Positions 55,102 through 63,938 of a DNA stretch of 64,000 bases are shown piece after piece; within the stretch, counting starts at the first letter, position 1, and each line of letters opens with the position of its first letter. Where the stretch lies: the NCBI RefSeq assembly GCF_004209755.1, contig NZ_CP035913.1:3286001-3350000 (forward strand), given 5' to 3'. The notes beneath the pieces are model-generated. The model did not search any database, was not told the origin of the DNA, and was given only the letters and a program-made list of their open reading frames with translations. The position numbers were made by a program, and so were the translations under genes. This DNA comes from Pseudoduganella lutea. Its GTDB lineage: Bacteria > Pseudomonadota > Gammaproteobacteria > Burkholderiales > Burkholderiaceae_D.

Positions 55102-57909
55102 GTGTTCTCCGCCCTCATCCTGTTCCTTCCTGCCCGTCGCGCCTGTGCCAGCCTTCTGCTGGCGCTGGGTGCCGTCACGCTGGGTCTCGTCACGCCCTTC
55201 GTGCAGGCCGAGGACCGGGTGGTGCTCCAGCTGAAGCATACCCACCAGTTCCAGTTTGCCGGCTATTACGCGGCGGTGGAAAAAGGCTATTACCGCGATG
55301 CGGGGCTCGACGTGCAGATCGTCGAAGGCAGCGATGGCGAAGCGCCGCTGCGCGAAGTGCTGGCCGGCCGCGCCCAGTACGGCACCGGCAGCAGTTCCCT
55401 GCTGCTGGCGCGGCTGTCCGGCAAACCCGTGGTCGTGCTCGGCGTGATCTTCCAGCATTCGCCGTATGCGCTGGCGATGCGGCAGCAGGGCGCCACACCC
55501 GATATCCGCCGCCTGGCCGGCAAGCGTGTGATGCTGGGGCCGCTCTCGGCACCGCTGAACCATGCCGATGAACTGTCCGCCTACCTGAAGCGTGAAGGGG
55601 TGTTGCCGGACCAGCTGCAACGCGTGGAGCATACCTATGATCCGGGTGACCTGATCAACGGCCGCGTCGAGGCCATGTCGATCCACACGACGAATGAAAC
55701 GGATTACCTCGACCGCGCCGGCTTCCCGTACGACATCCACAACCCGCGCGCCGCCGGTGTGGATTTCTATGGCGACAACCTGTTCACCAGCGAGCACGAG
55801 CTCAACGGCAATCCGGAGCGTGTAAAAGCGTTCCGCGCCGCCAGCCTGCGCGGCTGGCAATACGCGATGAGCCACCAGGAAGAGATCGCCGACCTGATCC
55901 TGGCAAAGTATTCACGCCGGCACGACCGCCAGCACCTGCTCTACGAAGCGCGCCAGATGGTGCCGCTCGTGCAGCCGGTGCTGGTCGAGATCGGCTACAT
56001 GAACCCGGAGCGCTGGCAGCACATTGCCGATGTCTATACCGACCTCGGCTTGCTGCCGAAGGGCGTCACGTTCCATGGTTTCCTGTACAACGCCGAGCCG
56101 GGCACCAACCTGGCATGGTTGTACCGCATCGGCGGTGCCGCGGCGGCCCTGCTGCTGCTGGGCGCCGCGATCCACTTCGCGCTGCTGGCGCGCGAACGGC
56201 GCCGCTCCGCCGATGCGATCCGTGCCGGCGAGGAACGCTTCCGCACGATGTTCGAAGCCTCGCCGATGGGCATTGCGCTGATCGATGGGGTCAGCGGCGC
56301 CTTTTCCGACGTCAATCCGCGCTATCGTGAAATCGCCGGCCGCTCGGAAGATGCGTTCGCCTCGCACAGCTGGCTCGATTTCGTGCACCCCGACGACGTG
56401 GCCGGGTGGACGCTGCAAATGGCGCGCCTGGCGGCCGGTGAAGTACCGGAACTGAGCACCACGCTGCGCCTGGTGCGTTCGGACGGCTCGGTCGTGTGGG
56501 TGGAGGCGTCCGTGGTGCCCTTGCAGGCCGGCGCGCACCTGAAGCTGTGCATGATCGAGGATGTCACCGACAAGAAGAAGAGCGAGGCGCTGATCTGGCA
56601 GCAGGCCAATTTCGATCCGCTCACGCAGTTGCCGAACCGCCGCATGTTCCTCGACCGGCTGCGCCACGACGTGGTCAAGAGCCGGCGCGACGGCAGCCGC
56701 ATCGCGATCCTGTTCATCGACCTCGACCACTTCAAGGAAGTCAACGACACGCTGGGCCACGACCAGGGCGATGTGCTGCTCGTGGAGGCGGCGCGCCGCA
56801 TCATCGGCTGCGTGCGCGAATCCGACACGGTGGCACGCCTGGGCGGCGACGAATTCACGGTGATCCTGACCGAGCTGCAACTGACCGACCGGGTCGATGC
56901 GATCGCGCAGAACATCATCGACAGCCTGCTGGCGCCATTCCCGCTGGGCCAGGAACAGGCATTCATTTCCGCCAGCATCGGCATCACGCTGTACCCGGAC
57001 GACGCGGCCAGCGTGGAAGACCTGCTCAAGCACGCCGACCAGGCGATGTACGCGGCGAAGGGCGCCGGCCGCAACCGCTTCAGCTACTTCACGCCGGCGC
57101 TGCAGGTGGCGGCGCTGAACCGCATGCGCCTGACGAACGACCTGCGCAGCGCCATCAAGGGCGACCAGCTGAAGCTGTATTTCCAGCCGATCGTGCACCT
57201 GAAGACGGGCCGCATCGTCAAGGCCGAGGCGCTGCTGCGCTGGCAGCACCCGCAGCGCGGCCTCGTCAGCCCGCTGGAATTCATTCCACTGGCGGAAAGC
57301 TCGGGCCTGATCGTCGACATCGGCCAGTGGGTGTTCAATGAATCGATCCGCTGGGTGCAGCGCTGGCGCCGCGGCGTGCATCCTGAATTCCAGGTGAGCC
57401 TGAACCAGTCGCCGGTCGAATTCCAGCGCGAGGGCGGCAGCTACGACGTGTGGCTGCGCGCACTGCGCCAGCTGGACGTGCCGGGCCAGGCCATCGTGGT
57501 CGAGATCACCGAAGGCCTGCTGCTCGATGCCAGCACGATGGTCACCGACAAGCTGCTGCAGCTGCGCGACGCGGGCATCCAGGTGGCGCTGGACGATTTC
57601 GGCACCGGCTATTCGTCGCTGTCGTACCTGAACAAGTTCGACATCGATTACCTGAAGATCGACCGCAGCTTCGTGCGCAACCTGGCGCCGGATTCAAGCG
57701 ACATGGCGCTGTCCGAAGCCATCATCGTGATGGCCCACAAGCTGGGCCTGCACGTGATCGCCGAAGGCGTGGAAACGGCGCAGCAGCGCGACCTGCTGGC
57801 TGCCGCCGGCTGCGATTACGGCCAGGGCTACCTGTTCGACAAGCCGCTGCCGGCCGAGGAATTCGATGCGCTGCTGCACGCCCGGTCGGCCGTGCTGGCG
57901 GTGCAGTAG
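55102..57909 (+). CDS. NMT1/THI5-type sensor with PAS, GGDEF and EAL domains
   Basis: This ~935-aa inner-membrane protein joins a signal peptide, a periplasmic NMT1/THI5-like substrate-binding domain (about 35-320, with FQFAGYYAAVEKGYYRDAGL), a membrane helix (about 338-358), a PAS domain (about 375-490), a GGDEF domain with intact RLGGDEF near 581 and an EAL domain with KAEALLRW near 708 and DDFGTGYSSL. It should make and/or break cyclic-di-GMP in response to a small ligand, perhaps a pyrimidine or similar. The start is uncertain: GTG at 55102 is chosen because it begins the signal peptide, but in-frame ATGs lie upstream. Confidence 0.85.
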   Translation: MFSALILFLPARRACASLLLALGAVTLGLVTPFVQAEDRVVLQLKHTHQFQFAGYYAAVEKGYYRDAGLDVQIVEGSDGEAPLREVLAGRAQYGTGSSSLLLARLSGKPVVVLGVIFQHSPYALAMRQQGATPDIRRLAGKRVMLGPLSAPLNHADELSAYLKREGVLPDQLQRVEHTYDPGDLINGRVEAMSIHTTNETDYLDRAGFPYDIHNPRAAGVDFYGDNLFTSEHELNGNPERVKAFRAASLRGWQYAMSHQEEIADLILAKYSRRHDRQHLLYEARQMVPLVQPVLVEIGYMNPERWQHIADVYTDLGLLPKGVTFHGFLYNAEPGTNLAWLYRIGGAAAALLLLGAAIHFALLARERRRSADAIRAGEERFRTMFEASPMGIALIDGVSGAFSDVNPRYREIAGRSEDAFASHSWLDFVHPDDVAGWTLQMARLAAGEVPELSTTLRLVRSDGSVVWVEASVVPLQAGAHLKLCMIEDVTDKKKSEALIWQQANFDPLTQLPNRRMFLDRLRHDVVKSRRDGSRIAILFIDLDHFKEVNDTLGHDQGDVLLVEAARRIIGCVRESDTVARLGGDEFTVILTELQLTDRVDAIAQNIIDSLLAPFPLGQEQAFISASIGITLYPDDAASVEDLLKHADQAMYAAKGAGRNRFSYFTPALQVAALNRMRLTNDLRSAIKGDQLKLYFQPIVHLKTGRIVKAEALLRWQHPQRGLVSPLEFIPLAESSGLIVDIGQWVFNESIRWVQRWRRGVHPEFQVSLNQSPVEFQREGGSYDVWLRALRQLDVPGQAIVVEITEGLLLDASTMVTDKLLQLRDAGIQVALDDFGTGYSSLSYLNKFDIDYLKIDRSFVRNLAPDSSDMALSEAIIVMAHKLGLHVIAEGVETAQQRDLLAAAGCDYGQGYLFDKPLPAEEFDALLHARSAVLAVQ

Positions 57910-58008
57910 GCGCGCGCACCTGGCCGACGCAATCGGGTTTTCAGCACGTGCAGCAGGCATGAAGGCAGGATCACTCAAGCCATCCCACGCCGGTAACAAA
58001 GCGCATAC

Positions 58009-58812
58009 ATGACCCATTCCACTTTCAACCATCATTTCGGACCGAACCAGATCTGGGGAGCCATTGGATTAGGCGCAATCACGGTGTGCAGCGGCGCGGT
58101 CATCGGGCTCGAGTCGATGGGGGAAGAGGTAGCATGGATGTCCTTTTATGCTGGCGCAGCCTCGCTGGCTGCCGGTGTCATCGGTATGGGGATCCTGCAA
58201 AGCTGGGCACGGCGGCGGGCATTCGTCTATCCACTGCATACGGCCCTCGTCTGGTGCCTCCTCATCGTCACGGTCCCGCTCTCCTTGCTGGGCCCTCTCT
58301 TCCTGTGGCCGAGCAGCGGTTCCATCATTGGATGGATACTGCTGGAATATTTCATCGTGGCCTTGGGTTACCAGATGTGGAACACCTGGCGCTTTTTTAA
58401 TGCCCAGTGGAGCAGCCGCCAGGATGCACTCCTGGCACGATGCTTCGACCCGGACAGGTCAATGCTGGCAGTAACGACATTAGCGCGCGACCTTGACGTG
58501 CACGAGTCGTTATTTTTTCCGTACTGGCACGAACGTGCGGTGGCGGGGATGTCGGTTTTGCTGATTGCCGCAATGATTCTGGCCTTCATCCTGTATGGCA
58601 TCTTTTTCGAGTTTGCCTTGCTGGCCGGGGGGATCGTGACGCTGACTTGTATTACCTATCTCGTCCAGTCCAGTTTCGCTTCGCTGCTGCTTGCCTTCAA
58701 GGTCCGCCAGCTGGAGCGTTCGCACGGCTGCCGGATCGGTCTCATGGATGATGCCGGTGTCGATCGTATCAAGGCTGCCCACCGCCGGGCGAAGCGGCGC
58801 AGCAAGCGATAA
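58009..58812 (+). CDS. Unknown membrane protein, 267 aa
   Basis: I do not recognise this protein. It has about six hydrophobic segments (near 18-36, 44-64, 77-100, 105-122, 185-205 and 207-228), a polar loop rich in Trp/Arg (WNTWRFFNAQWSSRQ) and a very basic C terminus ending RRAKRRSKR. By eye its codons use more A/T at third positions than neighbours. It is a single gene with no clear operon partner. Confidence 0.7.
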   Translation: MTHSTFNHHFGPNQIWGAIGLGAITVCSGAVIGLESMGEEVAWMSFYAGAASLAAGVIGMGILQSWARRRAFVYPLHTALVWCLLIVTVPLSLLGPLFLWPSSGSIIGWILLEYFIVALGYQMWNTWRFFNAQWSSRQDALLARCFDPDRSMLAVTTLARDLDVHESLFFPYWHERAVAGMSVLLIAAMILAFILYGIFFEFALLAGGIVTLTCITYLVQSSFASLLLAFKVRQLERSHGCRIGLMDDAGVDRIKAAHRRAKRRSKR

Positions 58813-58980
58813 CATCCGATGCAGCGGTGCTCCCTGTCCTCTGGTGGCTGACGGGCTCGAACACCCATGGAACCCGATCGATCCTCCTCTACCTTGGTCT
58901 GCACCGCGCCATTGCGGTCTAGTCAATCTTCACGATTTGGCAGGAACGACGATAATACCGGGTCTCGTCACGCTGTACCG

Positions 58981-59017
58981 ATAGCTAGATTCAATCGAAA
59001 GTATTGGCACAATCAAT
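58981..59017 (+). promoter_or_regulatory. OxyR-like operator upstream of ahpC
   Basis: Four tetranucleotides spaced exactly 11 bases apart, ATAG, CAAT, ATTG, CAAT, with starts at 58981, 58992, 59003 and 59014, match the layout of an OxyR site (ATAG-N7-CTAT-N7-ATAG-N7-CTAT). It ends beside a possible -35 TTTTCA (59018-59023) with -10 TAAACT (59041-59046). Confidence 0.6.
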
Positions 59018-59086
59018 TTTTCATATAGACGAGATCTCGCTAAACTAGCATCTCATTGATTCACAACCCTCACGAGGAAAACGCAA

Positions 59087-59650
59087 ATGTCTCTGATCAA
59101 CACCCAAGTCAAACCGTTCAAGGCAACTGCTTACCACAATGGCAAGTTCGTTGATCTGACCGAAGAATCCCTGAAGGGCAAGTGGTCGGTATTCGTGTTC
59201 TACCCGGCCGACTTCACCTTCGTCTGCCCGACCGAACTGGAAGACCTGGCTGACAACTACGCAGAATTCTCGAAGCTGGGCGTGGAAGTGTACGGTATCT
59301 CCACCGACACCCACTTCGCGCACAAGGCATGGCACGACACGTCGGACGCCATCAAGAAAGTGAACTACCCGCTGATCGGCGACCCGACCGGCCTGCTGTC
59401 CCGTAACTTCCAGGTCATGATCGAAGAAGAAGGCCTGGCACTGCGCGGCACCTTCGTGATCAATCCGGAAGGCTTCATCAAGGTGCTGGAAGTCCATGAC
59501 AACGGCATCGGCCGCGACGCATCGGAACTGCTGCGCAAAGTGAAGGCTGCCCAGTACGTTGCTTCCCACCCGGGCGAAGTGTGCCCGGCCAAGTGGTCCG
59601 AAGGCGCCGCAACCCTGACCCCGTCGCTGGACCTGGTCGGCAAAATCTAA
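59087..59650 (+). CDS. ahpC: Alkyl hydroperoxide reductase peroxiredoxin AhpC
   Basis: This 187-aa typical 2-Cys peroxiredoxin reduces hydrogen peroxide and organic peroxides. The peroxidatic cysteine is C47 (FVCPTE) and the resolving cysteine is C166 (EVCPAKW). The OxyR-like site and promoter are 41-106 bases upstream. ahpF follows after 70 bases. Confidence 0.98.
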   Translation: MSLINTQVKPFKATAYHNGKFVDLTEESLKGKWSVFVFYPADFTFVCPTELEDLADNYAEFSKLGVEVYGISTDTHFAHKAWHDTSDAIKKVNYPLIGDPTGLLSRNFQVMIEEEGLALRGTFVINPEGFIKVLEVHDNGIGRDASELLRKVKAAQYVASHPGEVCPAKWSEGAATLTPSLDLVGKI

Positions 59651-59720
59651 GCAGTAAGCAGTCATTGAGCAGTACCGCTGCCGGGCATGTGCCCGGCAGC
59701 GAACAAGAAAGGAAAACGTC

Positions 59721-61313
59721 ATGCTGGATGCAAATCTCAAAACCCAACTGAAAGCCTATCTGGAAAAAGTGGTGCAGCCGATTGAGATCGTCGCATCGCT
59801 GGATGACTCCGCGAAAGCGCGGGAAATGAAGGAACTGCTCGCCGATATCGATGGCTTGAGCGACAAGATTACCCTGGTCGAGGACAACGCCGCCAACGTG
59901 CGCAAGCCGTCGTTCTCGATCAACCGTGCCGGCACCGACATTGGCGTGCGTTTCGCCGGCATCCCGATGGGCCATGAATTCACCTCGCTGGTGCTGGCCC
60001 TGCTGCAGGTGGGCGGCCACACGATCAAGCTCGACGAAGCCGTGATCGAACAGATCCGCAACCTGGAAGGCGATTTCGAATTCGAGACCTTCATCTCGCT
60101 GTCGTGCCATAACTGCCCGGAAGTGGTGCAGGCACTGAACGCGATGGCGGTCATCAACCCGCGCATCAAGGTCACCACGATCGATGGCGGCGTGTTCCAG
60201 AAAGAAGTCGAAGAGCGCCAGATCATGGCGGTACCGATGATGTTCCTGAACGGCCAGCACTTCGGCCAGGGCCGCACGAACGTGGAAGAAATCCTCGCCA
60301 AGCTGGACACCAATGCCGGTGCCCGCCAGGCGGCTGAACTGAACAAGAAAGACGTGTTCGACGTGCTCGTCGTCGGTGGTGGCCCCGCCGGTGCGGCGTC
60401 GGCGATCTACGCGGCCCGCAAGGGTATCCAGACCGGCGTGCTGGCCGAGCGTTTCGGTGGCCAGGTGCTCGATACGCTGTCGATCGAGAACTTCATCTCG
60501 ATCAAGGAAACCGACGGCCCGAAATTCGCCGTGGCGCTGGAGCAGCACGTCAAGGAATACGAAGTCGACATCATGAACACCCAGCGCGCCGTGAAACTGG
60601 TGCCGGGCAAGCTGACCGAAGTGCATACCGCCACCGGCGCGGTGCTGAAGGCCAAGACCGTGATCCTGTCGACGGGTGCCCGCTGGCGCGAGATCAACGT
60701 GCCGGGCGAGAAGGAATACCGGAACCACGGCGTGGCGTACTGCCCGCACTGCGATGGCCCGCTGTTCAAGGGCAAGCGCGTGTCGGTGATCGGTGGCGGC
60801 AACTCCGGCGTGGAAGCGGCGATCGACCTGGCCGGCATCGTGCAGCACGTCACGCTGATCGAATTCGGCAATGAACTGCGTGCGGACGCGGTCCTGCAGC
60901 GCAAGCTGCGCTCGCTGCCGAACGTGAAGATCATCCTGTCGGCGCAGACGACCGAGATCCATGGCGACGGCAAGAAGGTGAACGGTCTGTCGTACAAGGA
61001 CCGCAACACGAACGAGCTGCACCGCGTGGACCTGGAAGGCGTGTTCGTGCAGATCGGCCTGGTGCCGAACACGGAGTGGCTGAAGGGCACCGTGGCACTG
61101 TCGAAGCATGGCGAGATCGAGATCGATGCGAAGGGCCAGACGTCGGTGCCGGGCGTGTTCGCCGCCGGCGACGTGACCACCGTGCCGTACAAGCAGATCG
61201 TGATCGCCGTGGGTGCCGGCGCAACGGCCGCGCTGTCCGCCTTCGACCACCTGATCCGCTCGGGCGACGATGAGGTGGAAGCCGAGCAGGCCGCCATCGC
61301 CGCTGTCGCATAA
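59721..61313 (+). CDS. ahpF: Alkyl hydroperoxide reductase subunit AhpF
   Basis: This 530-aa flavoprotein recharges AhpC with electrons from NADH. It has an N-terminal glutaredoxin-like domain with C129/C132 (SCHNCPE), FAD site GGGPAG 219-224, the redox pair C341/C344 (CPHCDG) and NADH site GGGNSG 358-363. AAGGAAAA precedes the ATG. A terminator follows. Confidence 0.98.
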   Translation: MLDANLKTQLKAYLEKVVQPIEIVASLDDSAKAREMKELLADIDGLSDKITLVEDNAANVRKPSFSINRAGTDIGVRFAGIPMGHEFTSLVLALLQVGGHTIKLDEAVIEQIRNLEGDFEFETFISLSCHNCPEVVQALNAMAVINPRIKVTTIDGGVFQKEVEERQIMAVPMMFLNGQHFGQGRTNVEEILAKLDTNAGARQAAELNKKDVFDVLVVGGGPAGAASAIYAARKGIQTGVLAERFGGQVLDTLSIENFISIKETDGPKFAVALEQHVKEYEVDIMNTQRAVKLVPGKLTEVHTATGAVLKAKTVILSTGARWREINVPGEKEYRNHGVAYCPHCDGPLFKGKRVSVIGGGNSGVEAAIDLAGIVQHVTLIEFGNELRADAVLQRKLRSLPNVKIILSAQTTEIHGDGKKVNGLSYKDRNTNELHRVDLEGVFVQIGLVPNTEWLKGTVALSKHGEIEIDAKGQTSVPGVFAAGDVTTVPYKQIVIAVGAGATAALSAFDHLIRSGDDEVEAEQAAIAAVA

Positions 61314-61334
61314 GGCATCGCATCAGCCAACAAG

Positions 61335-61359
61335 AAAGGGAGCTTCGGCTCCCTTTTTT
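61335..61359 (+). terminator. Rho-independent terminator of ahpCF
   Basis: AAAGGGAGC and GCTCCCTTT pair around a TTCG tetraloop, then TTT. Confidence 0.93.
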
Positions 61360-61361
61360 GT

Positions 61362-61450
61362 TTCCAGAAAAATCCGGGACGGACCCTGTTTTTGAGGAAA
61401 TTTCTTTGAAAACAGGGTCCGTCCCTATTTATTTCGTCCCTATTTATTTC
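61362..61450. repeat. Palindromic repeat element, GGGACGGACCC type, with a 15-base tandem copy
   Basis: Shoulder TTCCAGAAAAATCCGGGAC (61362-61380), arm GGGACGGACCCTGTTTT (61376-61392) and its perfect inverted copy (61409-61425). GTCCCTATTTATTTC then occurs twice in tandem (61421-61435 and 61436-61450). The second copy includes the stop codon of the AI-2E transporter gene. Confidence 0.8.
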
Positions 61451-62559
61451 AAATCGATGCTGGCCTGTTTGACCCGCAGGGAGCGGGCGTAGCGGTGCCG
61501 GGCTTGCAGACGGGCGTCGGTGATCAGCACGCCGATGGTTTCGCCGACCACCATCACCACGCCCAGCAGCGGCAGCACGAGCATCAGGCCGGTCACGCCG
61601 GCCAGCGCGCCGCCCACGAACAGCATCACCACCGTGACCAGCGGGTGCATGCGCAGGCTGCGGCCCAGTGTCATCGGCATGAAGATGAAGTCGTCCAGCA
61701 GGCGGGCGATGATGAACACGAACATGGCGCTGTAGGCCGCGGCGTTGTTGTCCGGCGCATCGGCCGAGGCTACCAGCACCACCAGCAGGCAGCCGGCGAT
61801 CGAGCCCACGTAAGGCACCCACGCCAGCATGGCGGCGATGAAGCCGAGCAGCAGCGGCGATGGCAGGCCGATCGCCCACAGGCCGAATGCCAGCACGACG
61901 GTATCGATGGCGGTGAGCTTGAGCATGCCGTGGAAGTAGCGGCGCGCGGTCTGGTCGACTTCATGCAGCAGGAACAGCGTTTTTTCAAAGAACGCGTTCG
62001 GCACGGCGCGGGCCAGGAAGCGCTTGAAGCGGCGGCCGTCGCGCAGGAAGAAGAAGGCCAGGAACGGCGCCAGCAGCAGCGACGGTACCCAGGCGGCAGT
62101 CGTGACCAGCACGCCGCCCAGGTGGCGCTGGAAGAATTCGCGCGAGTACTCGGCCAGGTTCAGGTTCACCGAATCGCCCAGGCGGGCCGGCCGCAGGAAC
62201 GGGAATTGCCGTTCCAGCGCACTCAGCATGTTGCGCAGGAAGCGTATGCCCGCGTCGAGGTAGCGGGCCGGCATGTCCTGCCAGTCGGTGGCCGGCGCGG
62301 GTATCCACACGAAGGCCACCAGGAAGGCAAGCAGCATGCTCAGCACGAACGCGGCGCCGACCAGCATGGCTGCCGTGTTGCGCGTGAAGCCCATGCGCAG
62401 CAGGCGCTGGAACGGCGACAGCAGCACGTAATACAGGATGATCGCGAGCAGGAAGGGAATCGACAGCCACAGCACGCGCTGCAACAGGTACAACAGCACG
62501 CAGGTCGCGGCGATGATGCCGCACCAGACGATGGGCCCGGACTGCTGCCGGTCGGCCAT
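61444..62559 (-). CDS. AI-2E family transporter
   Basis: This 371-aa protein has seven or eight membrane helices and AI-2E/PerM family features (FLAFFFLRDGRRFKRFLAR; GLPSPLLLGFIAAMLAWVPY). Members export small molecules or ions. The ATG at 62559 overlaps the stop of the upstream cyclic-nucleotide gene by one base; a GTG one codon earlier is possible. Its stop codon lies in a dispersed repeat. Confidence 0.9.
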   Translation of the reverse strand: MADRQQSGPIVWCGIIAATCVLLYLLQRVLWLSIPFLLAIILYYVLLSPFQRLLRMGFTRNTAAMLVGAAFVLSMLLAFLVAFVWIPAPATDWQDMPARYLDAGIRFLRNMLSALERQFPFLRPARLGDSVNLNLAEYSREFFQRHLGGVLVTTAAWVPSLLLAPFLAFFFLRDGRRFKRFLARAVPNAFFEKTLFLLHEVDQTARRYFHGMLKLTAIDTVVLAFGLWAIGLPSPLLLGFIAAMLAWVPYVGSIAGCLLVVLVASADAPDNNAAAYSAMFVFIIARLLDDFIFMPMTLGRSLRMHPLVTVVMLFVGGALAGVTGLMLVLPLLGVVMVVGETIGVLITDARLQARHRYARSLRVKQASIDLK

Positions 62560-63044
62560 CACAGTACCTCGACGTGCGGCGAATCGATCGACATCCGCTC
62601 GCGCAGCCGGGCGCCGATATGGCGCGCCAGCGCCAGCGAGATCTTGTAGCCGATGACGGCATCCGTTTCCATCAGGCTCATGAAATCGGCGCGGAAGAAC
62701 ACCGCCAGTTCGCAGTCGTCCCAGGCCCGGGCCTGCGCGGTGCGGGGCGAGTTGTCCAGCAGCGCCAGGTCGCCGAAGAATGCGCCGGGGGACAGCTCGG
62801 TAATGATCTCGGGCATGCCGTTGATGTTACGGTTGATTTGCACGTGGCCCGATGTGATCAGGTAGAGCGCCTGGCCTTCCTCGCCTTCGTCGAAAATGAT
62901 CTCGCCCGCCAGGTAGCGCCGTTCATGCATCAGGCCGTCCACGATCTTCAGTTCCAGCGGCGTCAGCGAATTGAGGAGGACGGTTTCGCGCAGCCTGGCC
63001 AGGCGTGGCGAGAGGGCGGGCGGCTTCAGAAAACCGAAAATCAC
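62559..63044 (-). CDS. Cyclic nucleotide-binding domain protein
   Basis: This 161-aa protein is mainly one cNMP-binding fold: GEIIFDEGEEGQALYLITSG, then FFGDLALLDNSPRTAQARA, a phosphate-binding cassette with the Arg. The usual FGE is FGD here. There is no DNA-binding or kinase domain, so it may regulate the coupled transporter. The start is a GTG at 63044 with CTGGAG 8 bases upstream; a longer upstream frame is non-coding in character. Confidence 0.82.
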   Translation of the reverse strand: MIFGFLKPPALSPRLARLRETVLLNSLTPLELKIVDGLMHERRYLAGEIIFDEGEEGQALYLITSGHVQINRNINGMPEIITELSPGAFFGDLALLDNSPRTAQARAWDDCELAVFFRADFMSLMETDAVIGYKISLALARHIGARLRERMSIDSPHVEVL

Positions 63045-63476
63045 GTAGGGCTCCAGGGAAGGGGTGGTTGCGCTGTCATTGTCGCCGGTTTTGTGGGGGC
63101 GGTGGTGTTGTGGGACGCACACAGCGGAGAGAAAGCGGAAAAGCGCGGCGGAGCGTGTTTTTTGGGATGCTGCCTGTGCAGATGGGGGAGAGTTGCGCGT
63201 GGAGGGGGGATTTCGGCGAAGCGGGGGGCGGAGTAGAAGGGCTGCGGGGATTTCAAGCGAAGCAGCGCTTCGCGCGTGCCGTGCCTTTGCAAGGCACGGC
63301 GGAATAATGAGCTGGCAGTGAAAAGCCCGGCGAGCCGGGCCGATTTTCACTGGCAGCTTCGGAGCGGACGGGCTCGCCGACATCCTGCCGGCCGCGGAAT
63401 CGCTGGTAGGCGATTCCCTTCGATCCCCGCCGTGCTTCCCGCAGGGGAAGCACTCCGCTGCGCCAGCATCAGACGC
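63045..63476. other. Intergenic region with G-rich runs, an inverted repeat and a tRNA fragment
   Basis: No gene is supportable. G runs at 63184-63188, 63204-63209 and 63223-63228 give strong strand bias. Arms AGCTGGCAGTGAAAA (63310-63324) and TTTTCACTGGCAGCT (63344-63358) pair with one mismatch around GCCCGG...CCGGGC. Directly after, GGAGCGGACGGGCTCG (63361-63376) matches the 3' end of the nearby tRNA-Asp genes with one base missing. Confidence 0.6.
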
Positions 63477-63504
63477 AAAAAAGCCCGGCAAGCCGGGCTT
63501 TTTT
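63477..63504 (-). terminator. Terminator after tRNA-Asp (proximal copy)
   Basis: GCCCGGC and GCCGGGC pair, flanked by A6 and T6. Confidence 0.9.
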
Positions 63505-63512
63505 ACTGATGC

Positions 63513-63589
63513 TGGCGGAGCGGACGGGGCTCGAACCCGCGACCCCCGGCGTGACAGGCCGGTATTCTAACCAACTGAACTACCGCTCC
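63513..63589 (-). tRNA. tRNA-Asp (GTC)
   Basis: A 77-base tRNA with encoded CCA. The acceptor stem GGAGCGG pairs with CCGCTCC, the anticodon loop CTGTCAC gives GTC, and the T arm has GGTTCGA. It is the downstream copy of two near-identical genes. Confidence 0.98.
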
Positions 63590-63645
63590 AATCAGCGCTT
63601 GCGTAAGCAAGTACTGAAAAAAACTGCGTCGCTGCTGCGACAAGA

Positions 63646-63668
63646 AAAAAGCCCGGTATGTCGGGCTC
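63646..63668 (-). terminator. Hairpin between the two tRNA-Asp genes
   Basis: Read on the minus strand, AGCCCG and CGGGCT pair and are followed by T6. It may end part of the tRNA transcripts or serve in processing. Confidence 0.6.
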
Positions 63669-63680
63669 TCTTCAGAATCC

Positions 63681-63757
63681 TGGCGGAGCGGACGGGGCTC
63701 GAACCCGCGACCCCCGGCGTGACAGGCCGGTATTCTAACCAACTGAACTACCGCTCC
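63681..63757 (-). tRNA. tRNA-Asp (GTC), second copy
   Basis: Identical to the gene at 63513-63589 over its length, with the same anticodon GTC and encoded CCA. The two genes lie 91 bases apart. Confidence 0.98.
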
Positions 63758-63778
63758 AGGTCTTCAACATCGACTGCG

Positions 63779-63854
63779 TGGTGGGCGCTGAGAGGCTCGA
63801 ACTCCCGACCTAATCCTTGTAAGGGATCCGCTCTACCAACTGAGCTAAGCGCCC
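63779..63854 (-). tRNA. tRNA-Val (TAC)
   Basis: A 76-base tRNA with encoded CCA. The acceptor stem GGGCGCT is matched by AGCGCCC, and the anticodon loop CTTACAA gives TAC. It is the first gene of the minus-strand tRNA array. Confidence 0.97.
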
Positions 63855-63908
63855 TCATCATCACCTTCGATGCTTCGAACGTTTGTCACAACGTTCAGAA
63901 GAGGCCGT

Positions 63909-63938
63909 ATTCTACTGCGCAGTTTTGAGATTTCGCAA
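63909..63938 (-). promoter_or_regulatory. Promoter of the tRNA array
   Basis: On the minus strand, -35 TTGCGA (63938-63933), an 18-base spacer and -10 TAGAAT (63914-63909), about 55 bases before tRNA-Val. Confidence 0.7.
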
